From assembly GCA_051878975.1 (NCBI GenBank), contig JBJELD010000082.1, positions 1 through 39,500 of the forward strand: a DNA stretch of 39,500 bases, given 5' to 3'. Shown here piece by piece: positions 6,684-14,536 of this stretch; the stretch's first letter is position 1; every line of letters starts with the position of its first letter. This DNA comes from Caccovicinus sp051878975. GTDB taxonomy: Bacteria; Bacillota; Clostridia; Lachnospirales; Lachnospiraceae. A program made the position numbers and the translations under genes. A model generated the notes under the pieces. The model saw nothing but the letters and a program-made list of their open reading frames with translations, ran no database searches and was not told the DNA's origin.

Positions 6684-9600
6684 ATGGCAAGAAAAATGAA
6701 AACCATGGATGGCAATCAGGCTGCTTCTCATGCATCGTATGCTTATACAGATGTAGCTGCCATCTACCCGATTACCCCTTCTTCTGTTATGGCTGAGCAT
6801 ACAGACGAGTGGGCAACTGACGGAAGAACCAACATCTTCGGACGTACTGTTCAGGTAACCGAGATGCAGTCTGAGGCAGGTGCAGCAGGCGCTGTTCACG
6901 GTTCCTTAGCAGCAGGTGCATTAACCACCACCTACACCGCTTCCCAGGGTCTGTTACTGATGATCCCAAACCTTTACAAAATTGCTGGTGAGCAGCTGCC
7001 AGGCGTTATCAACGTATCTGCGCGTGCAATCGCTTCCCATGCATTATCTATTTTCGGTGATCACTCCGACGTATACGCATGCCGTCAGACCGGATGCGCT
7101 ATGTTATGTGAGTCCAGCGTGCAGGAAGTTATGGACTTAACTCCTGTTGCTCACTGTGCAGCGATCAAGGGCAAAGTTCCTTTCATCAACTTCTTTGATG
7201 GTTTCCGTACCTCCCACGAGATCCAGAAGATTGAGACCTGGGATTATGAGGATTTAAAGGATCTGGTTGACATGGATGCAGTTAACGCATTCCGTGCTAA
7301 CGCATTAAATCCAAATCACCCGGTTCAGAGAGGTTCCGCTCAGAATCCGGATATCTTCTTCCAGGCACGTGAGGCATGTAACCCATACTACGATGCATTA
7401 CCGGCAATCGTACAGGAGTACATGGACAAGGTAAACGCAAAGATCGGTACCAATTACAAGCTGTTTAACTACTACGGCGCTGAGGATGCAGAGCATGTTA
7501 TCGTAGCTATGGGTTCTGTAAACGATACCATTGAAGAGACCATCGATTACATGGTAAAGACCACCGGCGCTAAGGTTGGTGTTGTTAAGGTTCGTCTGTA
7601 CAGACCATTCTGCGCAGAGGCTTTAATCGATGCAATTCCTGAGACCGTTAAGAAGATTACCGTATTAGACAGAACCAAAGAGCCAGGTGCATTAGGCGAG
7701 CCGTTGTACTTAGACGTAGTAGCTGCATTAAAGGGCACCAAGTTCGATGCAGTTCCTGTATTTACCGGTCGTTACGGCTTAGGTTCCAAGGATACCACTC
7801 CTGCTCAGATCGTTGCTGTTTACAACAACACCGAGAAGCAGAAATTCACGTTAGGTATTGTGGATGATGTAACCAACTTATCCTTACCGTTAGGCGCTCC
7901 GCTGGTAACCACTCCGGAAGGAACCACCAACTGCAAGTTCTGGGGCTTAGGCGCAGACGGTACCGTAGGTGCAAACAAGAACTCCATCAAGATCATCGGC
8001 GACAACACCGATATGTATGCTCAGGCATATTTTGATTATGACTCCAAGAAGTCCGGCGGTGTTACTATGTCCCACTTACGTTTCGGACATACCCCGATCA
8101 AGTCCACCTACTTAATCCATCAGGCAAACTTCGTAGCCTGCCACAATCCTGCATATGTACGCAAGTACAACATGGTTCAGGAGCTGGTAGACGGCGGTAC
8201 ATTCCTGTTAAACTGCCCATGGTCTGATGCTGAACTGGAAGAGCATTTACCAGGACAGATGAAGAAATTCATCGCTGACCACAACATTAAGTTCTACACC
8301 ATCGACGGTGTTAAGATCGGTATCGAGACCGGCATGGGTCCGACCCGTATCAATACTATTTTACAGTCCGCATTCTTCGAGTTAACCGGCATTATCCCGG
8401 CTGAGAAGGCAAACAAGTTAATGAAGGATGCTGCTCAGAAGACCTACGGCCGCAAGGGTCAGGACGTTGTTGAGAAGAACTGGGCTGCTATCGATGCAGG
8501 CGCAAAGAACGTTCATCAGGTAGAAGTTCCGGAATCCTGGAAGAACTGCGAAGATGAAGGCCTGGATTACAAGGTAGTAACCGAGGGAAGAAAGGACGTT
8601 GTTGATTTCGTTAACAATATCCAGACCAAGGTTTCCGCTCAGGAAGGCAACACCTTACCGGTATCTGCATTCAATGAGTATGTTGACGGTACCACTCCGT
8701 CCGGTTCCTCCGCATATGAGAAGCGCGGTATCGCAGTTAATGTTCCTGTATGGAATCCAGATAACTGTATCCAGTGTAACTTCTGTTCTTATGTATGTCC
8801 GCACGCTGTTATCCGTCCGGTAGCTATGACTGCTGAAGAGGCAGCGAAGGCTCCTGCAGATATGAAGATGAAGGATATGACCGGTATGCCAGGCTACAAG
8901 TTCAGCATGACGGTATCCGCTCTTGACTGTACCGGATGCGGCTCCTGTGCGAATGTCTGCCCAGGCATGAAGGGCAACAAGGCACTGACCATGGAGAAGC
9001 TGGCCGATAACTTAGCAGAGCAGCCAGTTTACGACTTTGGCCAGACCTTACCGATCAAGGAAGAAGTAATTGCGAAGTTTAAGCCAACTACTGTTAAGGG
9101 TTCCCAGTTTAAGCAGCCTCTGCTTGAGTTCTCCGGCGCATGTGCTGGCTGTGGCGAGACTCCTTACGCAAAGCTGATCACCCAGTTATTCGGTGACAGA
9201 ATGTATATTGCAAACGCAACCGGATGCTCCTCCATCTGGGGCAACTCCTCACCGTCCACTCCTTACACGGTAAATGCAAAGGGCCAGGGTCCTGCATGGT
9301 GTAACTCCTTATTCGAGGATAACGCAGAGTTCGGTTATGGTATGTTACTGGCTCAGAACGCAATCCGTGACGGCTTAAAGGCTAAGGTTGAGTCTGTAGC
9401 TGCTTCTGATCAGGCATCTGATGAAGTTAAGGCTGCTTGCCAGGAGTGGTTAGATACCTTCTCCTGCGGCGCTACCAACGGCGAAGCTACTGACAAGTTA
9501 GTTGCTGCATTATCCGGCTGTGACTGCCCGGTTTGCCAGGACATCGTTGCCAACAAGGATTTCTTAGCTAAGAAGTCTCAGTGGGTATTCGGTGGTGACG

Positions 9601-10223
9601 GTTGGGCTTACGATATCGGTTTCGGCGGCGTTGATCATGTACTGGCATCCGGCAAGGATATCAATGTCATGGTTTACGATACCGAGGTTTACTCCAATAC
9701 CGGCGGACAGTCCTCCAAGGCTACTCCTACCGGCGCTGTTGCACAGTTTGCTGCAGGCGGCAAGGAAGTTAAGAAGAAAGACTTAGCATCCATCGCTATG
9801 AGCTACGGCTATGTATACGTTGCTCAGATCTCCATGGGCGCTGATTATGCTCAGACGGTTAAGGCAATCGCTGAGGCAGAGGCTTATCCGGGACCATCTT
9901 TAATCATTGCTTACGCTCCATGTATCAACCATGGTATCAAGAAGGGCATGGCTAAGGCTCAGACCGAAGAGAAGCTGGCTGTAGAGTGCGGTTACTGGCA
10001 TCTGTTCCGCTTCAATCCTGCCGCAGAGAACAAGTTCTCCTTAGACAGCAAGGAGCCGAAGATGGAAGGATATCAGGATTACTTAAAGGGTGAGGTTCGT
10101 TACCTGTCCCTGTCCATGAAGAATCCTGAGAGAGCAGCAAAGCTGTTCGCTAAGAACCAGAGTGAGTCTGCTGCAAGATACGAGTACTTAAAGAAGTTAG
10201 TTGATCTGTACAAGGCTGACTGA
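6684..10223 (+). CDS. nifJ: Pyruvate:ferredoxin (flavodoxin) oxidoreductase
   Basis: Converts pyruvate, CoA and oxidised ferredoxin to acetyl-CoA, CO2 and reduced ferredoxin; the main pyruvate-oxidising enzyme of fermenting Clostridia, cytoplasmic. At 1179 residues it has the usual length of the single-chain enzyme with all domains. The N-terminal pyruvate-binding domain has YPITPSS. A ferredoxin domain carries two 4Fe-4S motifs (Cys695, 698, 701, 705 and Cys749, 752, 755, 759). The C-terminal thiamine-diphosphate domain has the proximal-cluster cysteines 820, 823, 848 and 1080 and the GDGWAYDIGFGG motif. The start has AGGAGG (6670-6675), with its own promoter and terminator. Codon use differs from the neighbours: many Leu codons are TTA and Arg is often CGT, as expected for a very highly expressed gene. 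Confidence 0.98.
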   Translation: MARKMKTMDGNQAASHASYAYTDVAAIYPITPSSVMAEHTDEWATDGRTNIFGRTVQVTEMQSEAGAAGAVHGSLAAGALTTTYTASQGLLLMIPNLYKIAGEQLPGVINVSARAIASHALSIFGDHSDVYACRQTGCAMLCESSVQEVMDLTPVAHCAAIKGKVPFINFFDGFRTSHEIQKIETWDYEDLKDLVDMDAVNAFRANALNPNHPVQRGSAQNPDIFFQAREACNPYYDALPAIVQEYMDKVNAKIGTNYKLFNYYGAEDAEHVIVAMGSVNDTIEETIDYMVKTTGAKVGVVKVRLYRPFCAEALIDAIPETVKKITVLDRTKEPGALGEPLYLDVVAALKGTKFDAVPVFTGRYGLGSKDTTPAQIVAVYNNTEKQKFTLGIVDDVTNLSLPLGAPLVTTPEGTTNCKFWGLGADGTVGANKNSIKIIGDNTDMYAQAYFDYDSKKSGGVTMSHLRFGHTPIKSTYLIHQANFVACHNPAYVRKYNMVQELVDGGTFLLNCPWSDAELEEHLPGQMKKFIADHNIKFYTIDGVKIGIETGMGPTRINTILQSAFFELTGIIPAEKANKLMKDAAQKTYGRKGQDVVEKNWAAIDAGAKNVHQVEVPESWKNCEDEGLDYKVVTEGRKDVVDFVNNIQTKVSAQEGNTLPVSAFNEYVDGTTPSGSSAYEKRGIAVNVPVWNPDNCIQCNFCSYVCPHAVIRPVAMTAEEAAKAPADMKMKDMTGMPGYKFSMTVSALDCTGCGSCANVCPGMKGNKALTMEKLADNLAEQPVYDFGQTLPIKEEVIAKFKPTTVKGSQFKQPLLEFSGACAGCGETPYAKLITQLFGDRMYIANATGCSSIWGNSSPSTPYTVNAKGQGPAWCNSLFEDNAEFGYGMLLAQNAIRDGLKAKVESVAASDQASDEVKAACQEWLDTFSCGATNGEATDKLVAALSGCDCPVCQDIVANKDFLAKKSQWVFGGDGWAYDIGFGGVDHVLASGKDINVMVYDTEVYSNTGGQSSKATPTGAVAQFAAGGKEVKKKDLASIAMSYGYVYVAQISMGADYAQTVKAIAEAEAYPGPSLIIAYAPCINHGIKKGMAKAQTEEKLAVECGYWHLFRFNPAAENKFSLDSKEPKMEGYQDYLKGEVRYLSLSMKNPERAAKLFAKNQSESAARYEYLKKLVDLYKAD

Positions 10224-10287
10224 TTGAAGGCTTGCAATTGAATAATCGGAGCTGGCAGTGCCGGTTCCAGTGTCCAGACATAAAATC

Positions 10288-10318
10288 AGGCGTCGGAATT
10301 TTTTCCGGCGCCTTTTTT
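10288..10318 (+). terminator. Rho-independent terminator of nifJ
   Basis: An 11-bp stem (AGGCGTCGGAA 10288-10298 with TTCCGGCGCCT 10303-10313, one G-U pair), a 4-base loop and a T run to 10318. Confidence 0.93.
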
Positions 10319-10331
10319 GTAACGCATCATA

Positions 10332-10360
10332 TTGAAAAAAATGCAGTACCATGTTATAAT
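10332..10360 (+). promoter_or_regulatory. Sigma-A promoter of the flippase-pssA-psd operon
   Basis: TTGAAA (10332-10337), a 17-bp spacer and TGT-TATAAT (-10 at 10355-10360). Predicted start near 10367, leaving a leader of about 119 bases in which I see no strong fold. Confidence 0.85.
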
Positions 10361-10485
10361 CTTTTTCAGGTTGAAGCCATTGCCTGTTCCCTTCATTTCG
10401 CGCTGGTTTTCCGGAGTGGGATGCGCTGCGGAGTTGATAAGGTGATGGTATTTTTATTGTTTCCATGATTTGGGGGAGTTACTTT

Positions 10486-11538
10486 GTGAAGCGAAAATGT
10501 AAGAAAAACTGCCTGAATCTGTTGTTTTTAGCCGCCGTTTTTCTGGTGACGCTCTGGTCAGTCTTTCATGGAGAGGATTTGGGGGAGGTTGCAGAGTATC
10601 TGGCAGAAGCGGATCTGCCCTATGTCTTTTTCAGCATTCTTTGTGTTCTCTGCTTTATTTTGGGAGAATCGGTTGTGATCCGTCATCTGATGCGGACACT
10701 GGGTCAGACGGTTTATTTTTCTCATTGCTGCTTGTATTCTTTCATCGGTTTCTTTTTCAGCTGCATCACTCCGTCAGCCTCAGGAGGCCAGCCGATGCAG
10801 GTCGTAGCCATGCGGAAAGATCAGATTCCGGTAGCGGTGGCTACGGTGGTGCTGGCGATTGTGACGATTACTTATAAGCTTGTTCTGGTGGTGATCGGCT
10901 GCGGCGTCCTGCTGTTTCGCCCGCCGCAGATTATGGAGTGTCTGGAGCCGGCAGAAGGCGTGATGATACTGGGGATTGTGCTGAACGTGGCCTGCATTGC
11001 TCTGCTTTTTATGCTGGTATTTCACCCCAGCTTTGTACGGGTTGCGGCAGGGAAGCTGCTGAGAGTTCTTCATCGTGTTTCTCCGCTTAAAAATCCGGAA
11101 GAGCAGATGGAGCGTCTGGAACATTTAATGGATCAGTATCACGGAACGGCAGAGTTTTATAAAGCGCATAAGCATGTGATCGTTCAGGTGTTTTTTATCA
11201 CTCTGCTGCAGCGCTGCAGTCTGTTTCTTGTCACTTGGTTTACATACCGCGCCTTTGGGCTTTCAGCGGAGAGTCTGCCGGTCATTTTGTTCCTTCAGGC
11301 TATGATCTCTGTGGCAGTAGATATGCTGCCTTTGCCGGGAGGTATGGGAATCAGTGAGAATCTGTTCCTGGTGATTTTTCGGCCTGTATTTGGTGAAGCG
11401 CGGATTCTTCCGGCCATGGTACTCAGCCGGGGAATCAGCTATTATACGCAGCTGCTCATCAGTGCGGTGATGACAGCTGCCGCGTCCTTTCTTTTAGGAG
11501 GAGCGGACAGAAAAAGAAAAGGGGTTTCTGCTGTATGA
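10486..11538 (+). CDS. Flippase-like membrane protein (LPG synthase TM domain / UPF0104 family)
   Basis: A 350-residue polytopic membrane protein of the family that forms the flippase half of MprF (PF03706, YbhN-like); the soluble aminoacyl-transferase half is absent. Visible motifs include FFSCITPSASGGQPMQ and DMLPLPGGMGISENLF, both family hallmarks, within about eight hydrophobic segments. I chose GTG at 10486-10488 as start because GGGGGAG (10472-10478) sits seven bases upstream; the in-frame ATG at 10465 has no ribosome site. It leads a three-gene operon and overlaps pssA by 4 bp (ATGA). The linkage to PssA and Psd suggests a role in moving phosphatidylserine, phosphatidylethanolamine or a related lipid across the membrane (inference). 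Confidence 0.88.
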   Translation: MKRKCKKNCLNLLFLAAVFLVTLWSVFHGEDLGEVAEYLAEADLPYVFFSILCVLCFILGESVVIRHLMRTLGQTVYFSHCCLYSFIGFFFSCITPSASGGQPMQVVAMRKDQIPVAVATVVLAIVTITYKLVLVVIGCGVLLFRPPQIMECLEPAEGVMILGIVLNVACIALLFMLVFHPSFVRVAAGKLLRVLHRVSPLKNPEEQMERLEHLMDQYHGTAEFYKAHKHVIVQVFFITLLQRCSLFLVTWFTYRAFGLSAESLPVILFLQAMISVAVDMLPLPGGMGISENLFLVIFRPVFGEARILPAMVLSRGISYYTQLLISAVMTAAASFLLGGADRKRKGVSAV

Positions 11539-12248
11539 TACATTTCATAGGATTTTATGATTACACCGTCGTTCTGACGTATATTGGTCTGATGTTTTCT
11601 GTGTTTGGGATGGCACAGGCGATTCATGGTGATTATAAGATGGCGATTTTCTGCCTCGCCATGTCCGGAATTTGCGATACCTTTGACGGAAGGATAGCCA
11701 GAACGAAAAAGAACCGGACAGAAGAGGAAAAGGCTTTTGGCATTCAGTTGGATTCGCTCTGCGATGTGGTCTGCTTCGGCGTTTTCCCGGCACTGATCGG
11801 CTATCTGCTGGGAGTACGAGGGGTGCTTGGCCTGTGCATTCTGTTTTTTTACTGTATCTGCGCGGTGATCCGTCTGGCATTTTTCAATGTGCTGGAAGGA
11901 AAGCGCCAGCAGACGGAGACACACGGCAGCAAGATCTACCGGGGGCTTCCGGTAACCTCGATTGCTTTTATCCTGCCGGTGGCCTTCTGGATCCAGTTTG
12001 TAATTCCGCAGCTGGCTTTTCTGGTTTTACTGCATCTGATCCTGACGGCAGTGGGCTTTCTGTTTATTCTGGATTTTCCGGTACGGAAGCCTGGATTAAA
12101 GACCATTTTGGCTATGATTCTTTTTGTGGTGGTTACGGTAGGAATGATATTTGCCTATACCCGGTTCCGGATCCCGTCTCCGATGAATGAGTCGAGCCAG
12201 ATTATTAACGAAATAATTGAGGAAATCAATGAAACAGATACTCCGTGA
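11535..12248 (+). CDS. pssA: CDP-diacylglycerol-serine O-phosphatidyltransferase
   Basis: Joins CDP-diacylglycerol and L-serine to make phosphatidylserine in the cytoplasmic membrane. The CDP-alcohol phosphatidyltransferase signature is present: D48, D51-G52, A55-R56, G69, D73, D77. The gap between R56 and G69 is 12 residues (TKKNRTEEEKAF), about four longer than the canonical spacing. The 237-residue protein has several membrane segments, as usual. It overlaps the flippase-like gene by 4 bp (ATGA, translational coupling) and its 3' end overlaps psd by 20 bp. The product is the substrate of Psd encoded next, which makes the assignment to serine rather than glycerol phosphate or inositol convincing. 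Confidence 0.92.
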   Translation: MIHFIGFYDYTVVLTYIGLMFSVFGMAQAIHGDYKMAIFCLAMSGICDTFDGRIARTKKNRTEEEKAFGIQLDSLCDVVCFGVFPALIGYLLGVRGVLGLCILFFYCICAVIRLAFFNVLEGKRQQTETHGSKIYRGLPVTSIAFILPVAFWIQFVIPQLAFLVLLHLILTAVGFLFILDFPVRKPGLKTILAMILFVVVTVGMIFAYTRFRIPSPMNESSQIINEIIEEINETDTP

Positions 12249-13098
12249 CGGAACGATTGTACATGCAAATCAAGATCAGGACCGCCTGCTGGCGGCTCTT
12301 TATGGAAGCGCCTGCGGGCGGTTCCTGTTAAAGCTGCTGGTGCATCCGGCGGTAAGCCGGCTGGGCGGCAGAATCCTTTCTTCCCGGATTTCTTGTCTGC
12401 TGATCCGGCCATTTATCCGAAAGCACCAGATCGATATGAGTCAGTTTGAGACGGTGCGATATAAAAGCTATAATGAATTCTTTTCTCGCCGGATTCGTCC
12501 GGAACTGCGCCCTGTAGACCGGGAACCGGGGCATCTGATCAGTCCCTGTGACAGCAAGCTGACCGTATATCCCATTTCGGCGGACAGCCAATTTACAATA
12601 AAGCACACTTCCTACAGCCTGGCCTCCCTTCTGCGGAACCGAAAGCTGGCCCGGGACTTTGAAGGCGGATACCTGTTCCTGTTTCGCCTGACGGTAGAGG
12701 ATTATCACCGATACTGCTATGTGGCGGAGGGAGAGAAGGGAAGAAATATCCGGATTTCCGGAATTTTTCATACGGTGAATCCTGTTGCGAACGATTATTA
12801 TCCCGTTTATAAAGAAAACACCAGAGAGTACAGTCTTCTGTGCACAAAGGAATTTGGAAAGGTGCTGATGATGGAGGTCGGAGCGTTGTTAGTGGGAAGA
12901 ATTGTCAATCATCATGGCAGAGCACATGTCCGGCGCGGCCAGGAAAAGGGGTATTTTCAGTTCGGCGGTTCGACTGTGATCCTGGCCGTACCGGCCGGGC
13001 GGGTTTGTCCGGACGACGATCTTCTGAAGAACTCAGCTGCCGGGATGGAAACCGTGGTGAAGCTGGGAGAACGGATCGGAGTTGCGTCCTCTGTCTGA
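12229..13098 (+). CDS. psd: Phosphatidylserine decarboxylase proenzyme
   Basis: Decarboxylates phosphatidylserine to phosphatidylethanolamine at the membrane. The 289-residue proenzyme is expected to self-cleave at the serine of its LGST-type motif, here GGST with Ser248, giving the pyruvoyl cofactor on the small C-terminal subunit. The proposed processing triad is Asp108 (SPCDSK), His160 (VEDYHRYCY) and Ser248. The start is ATG 12229, with GAGGA five bases upstream inside the end of pssA; an in-frame TTG at 12217 is less likely. It is translationally coupled to pssA and is the last gene of the operon, followed by a terminator. Confidence 0.95.
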   Translation: MKQILRDGTIVHANQDQDRLLAALYGSACGRFLLKLLVHPAVSRLGGRILSSRISCLLIRPFIRKHQIDMSQFETVRYKSYNEFFSRRIRPELRPVDREPGHLISPCDSKLTVYPISADSQFTIKHTSYSLASLLRNRKLARDFEGGYLFLFRLTVEDYHRYCYVAEGEKGRNIRISGIFHTVNPVANDYYPVYKENTREYSLLCTKEFGKVLMMEVGALLVGRIVNHHGRAHVRRGQEKGYFQFGGSTVILAVPAGRVCPDDDLLKNSAAGMETVVKLGERIGVASSV

Positions 13099-13116
13099 TG
13101 ACGCTAAGAAAATTGT

Positions 13117-13150
13117 AAGAAACAGTTCCTTGACGGAGCTGTTTCTTTTT
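13117..13150 (+). terminator. Rho-independent terminator after psd
   Basis: A 13-bp stem (AAGAAACAGTTCC 13117-13129 with GGAGCTGTTTCTT 13135-13147, one G-U pair), a TTGAC loop and a T run. The loop doubles as the -35 box of the next promoter. Confidence 0.88.
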
Positions 13151-13158
13151 GCTATATT
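13130..13158 (+). promoter_or_regulatory. Promoter of the GntR-ABC operon
   Basis: TTGACG (13130-13135), a 17-bp spacer and TATATT (13153-13158). The -35 box lies in the loop of the psd terminator, and the predicted start (about 13165) lies inside the adjoining inverted repeat. Confidence 0.7.
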
Positions 13159-13185
13159 AACTGTATTAAGAGTGTTAATACAGTT
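13159..13185 (+). promoter_or_regulatory. Probable autoregulatory operator for the GntR regulator
   Basis: AACTGTATTAA (13159-13169) and TTAATACAGTT (13175-13185) are a perfect 11-bp inverted repeat around 5 bases, starting directly after the -10 box and covering the transcription start. Position and symmetry fit a dimeric repressor site, as known for YtrA-type GntR regulators, which control their own ABC operons. Binding by this protein is inference. Confidence 0.75.
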
Positions 13186-13205
13186 GACAGAAAGGAGGCA
13201 GAAAG

Positions 13206-13640
13206 ATGATTGTTCTGGACTATAAGGATCGAAGGCCTCTTTATGAACAGATCGTGGAAAAATTCCGGGAGCTGATCATAAGAGGCGTACTTCCCAAGGA
13301 TATGCAGATGCCGTCGGTGAGAAGCCAGGCTATGCAGCTTTCGATTAATCCAAATACCATGCAGCGGGCGTACAGCGAGTTGGAGCGGCAGGGTTACATT
13401 TATACCGTGAAAGGGAGAGGAAGCTTTGTTGCGGATGTGGAAGAGCTGTGTCAGGTGCGGCAGCTCCAGTGGAAGGAGAAATTCTCGGAACTGGTCAAAG
13501 AAGGATATACGCTGGGAATTGGCCGGACTGAAATGGAAAAAATGCTTGAGCATTTCGAATCCGATGAGAACTTTACGGTTCGGATGAATCAGGAAGAAAC
13601 CAATGAGAAACAGAATGAAAAAAGGGGGAGTGAGCTGTGA
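13206..13640 (+). CDS. GntR-family transcriptional regulator, YtrA type
   Basis: A 144-residue DNA-binding regulator. Residues ~9-76 form the GntR winged helix-turn-helix (PLYEQIVEKFRELIIRGVLP, MPSVRSQAMQLSINPNTMQR, GYIYTVKGRGSFVA). The rest is a short helical dimerisation tail rather than a large ligand domain, which is typical of the YtrA subfamily. AAGGAGG lies at 13192-13198 before the ATG. It is the first gene of an operon with an ABC ATPase (4-bp GTGA overlap) and an ABC-2 permease, the usual arrangement of YtrA-regulated exporters that respond to envelope stress. The palindrome at 13159-13185 is its likely target. The inducer is unknown. Confidence 0.93.
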   Translation: MIVLDYKDRRPLYEQIVEKFRELIIRGVLPKDMQMPSVRSQAMQLSINPNTMQRAYSELERQGYIYTVKGRGSFVADVEELCQVRQLQWKEKFSELVKEGYTLGIGRTEMEKMLEHFESDENFTVRMNQEETNEKQNEKRGSEL

Positions 13641-14536
13641 TCAGAGCAGAGAATCTGACAAAGTATTTTGATGATATTACCGCGGTGGATCACATTACTG
13701 CAGAAATTAAAGATGGCTGCGTGTTTGGTCTGATTGGGACCAACGGCGCCGGCAAAAGCACCTTTCTTCGGATGGCGAGCGGAATTTTAAAGCCGGACGA
13801 GGGCAGCATTATGATTGATGAGGAGACGATCTGGGAGAATCCGAAGGTGAAATCCCGGTTTTTCTACATATCGGACGACCAGTATTTCTTTCCGAACAGT
13901 ACGCCGCAGGAGCTGATGCGGTATTATCAATGCCTGTATCCGGATTTTGATGAGAAGCGGTTTTATCATCTGCTGGAGACCTTTGATCTGAAAAAAGACC
14001 GGAAGATTCAGACCTTTTCCAAAGGAATGAAAAAACAGGTTTCGATCCTCTGCGGAATCTGTGCCGGGACCGATTATATTTTATGTGATGAGACCTTTGA
14101 CGGTTTGGATCCGGTGATGCGCCAGACCGTGAAGAGTCTGTTTGCCAGCGATATGGAGGAGCGTCATCTGACGCCGGTGATTGCGTCTCACAACCTGCGG
14201 GAGCTGGAAGATATCTGTGATCACGTCGGCCTTCTGTACCGGGGAGGCATCCTGCTTTCCAGAGAGCTGGATGACATGAAGCTGAATCTTCACAAGATCC
14301 AGTGCGTATTAAAGCCTGGTATGACGGCGAAGGATCTGAAGGCGCTGGATATCGTGAAGACCGAACAGACCGGCAGTATTTACACTCTGACGGTCCGCGG
14401 AAACCAGAAGACGGTTTGTGCCTGGATGGAGTCCTATGAACCGTTATTTTATGAATTGATTCCTTTGTCTCTGGAAGAAATATTTATCAGTGAAACGGAG
14501 GTGGCCGGTTATGACATCAAGGCACTTATTCTTTAA
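13637..14536 (+). CDS. ABC-2 type exporter, ATP-binding protein
   Basis: A 299-residue ATPase that would power the permease encoded next. Walker A is GTNGAGKST (residues 34-42); the signature is FSKGMKKQ (127-134), an LSGGQ variant usual in this group; Walker B is YILCDE (147-152), followed by the D-loop GLDPV, and SHNLRELE carries the switch histidine. The C-terminal ~80 residues form a further domain as in other YtrB/BcrA-like ATPases. The start is GTG at 13637, overlapping the regulator stop (GTGA), with GGGGGAG upstream. Its 3' end overlaps the permease by 26 bp. The substrate is not predictable; related systems handle antimicrobial peptides or wall precursors. Confidence 0.94.
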   Translation: MIRAENLTKYFDDITAVDHITAEIKDGCVFGLIGTNGAGKSTFLRMASGILKPDEGSIMIDEETIWENPKVKSRFFYISDDQYFFPNSTPQELMRYYQCLYPDFDEKRFYHLLETFDLKKDRKIQTFSKGMKKQVSILCGICAGTDYILCDETFDGLDPVMRQTVKSLFASDMEERHLTPVIASHNLRELEDICDHVGLLYRGGILLSRELDDMKLNLHKIQCVLKPGMTAKDLKALDIVKTEQTGSIYTLTVRGNQKTVCAWMESYEPLFYELIPLSLEEIFISETEVAGYDIKALIL

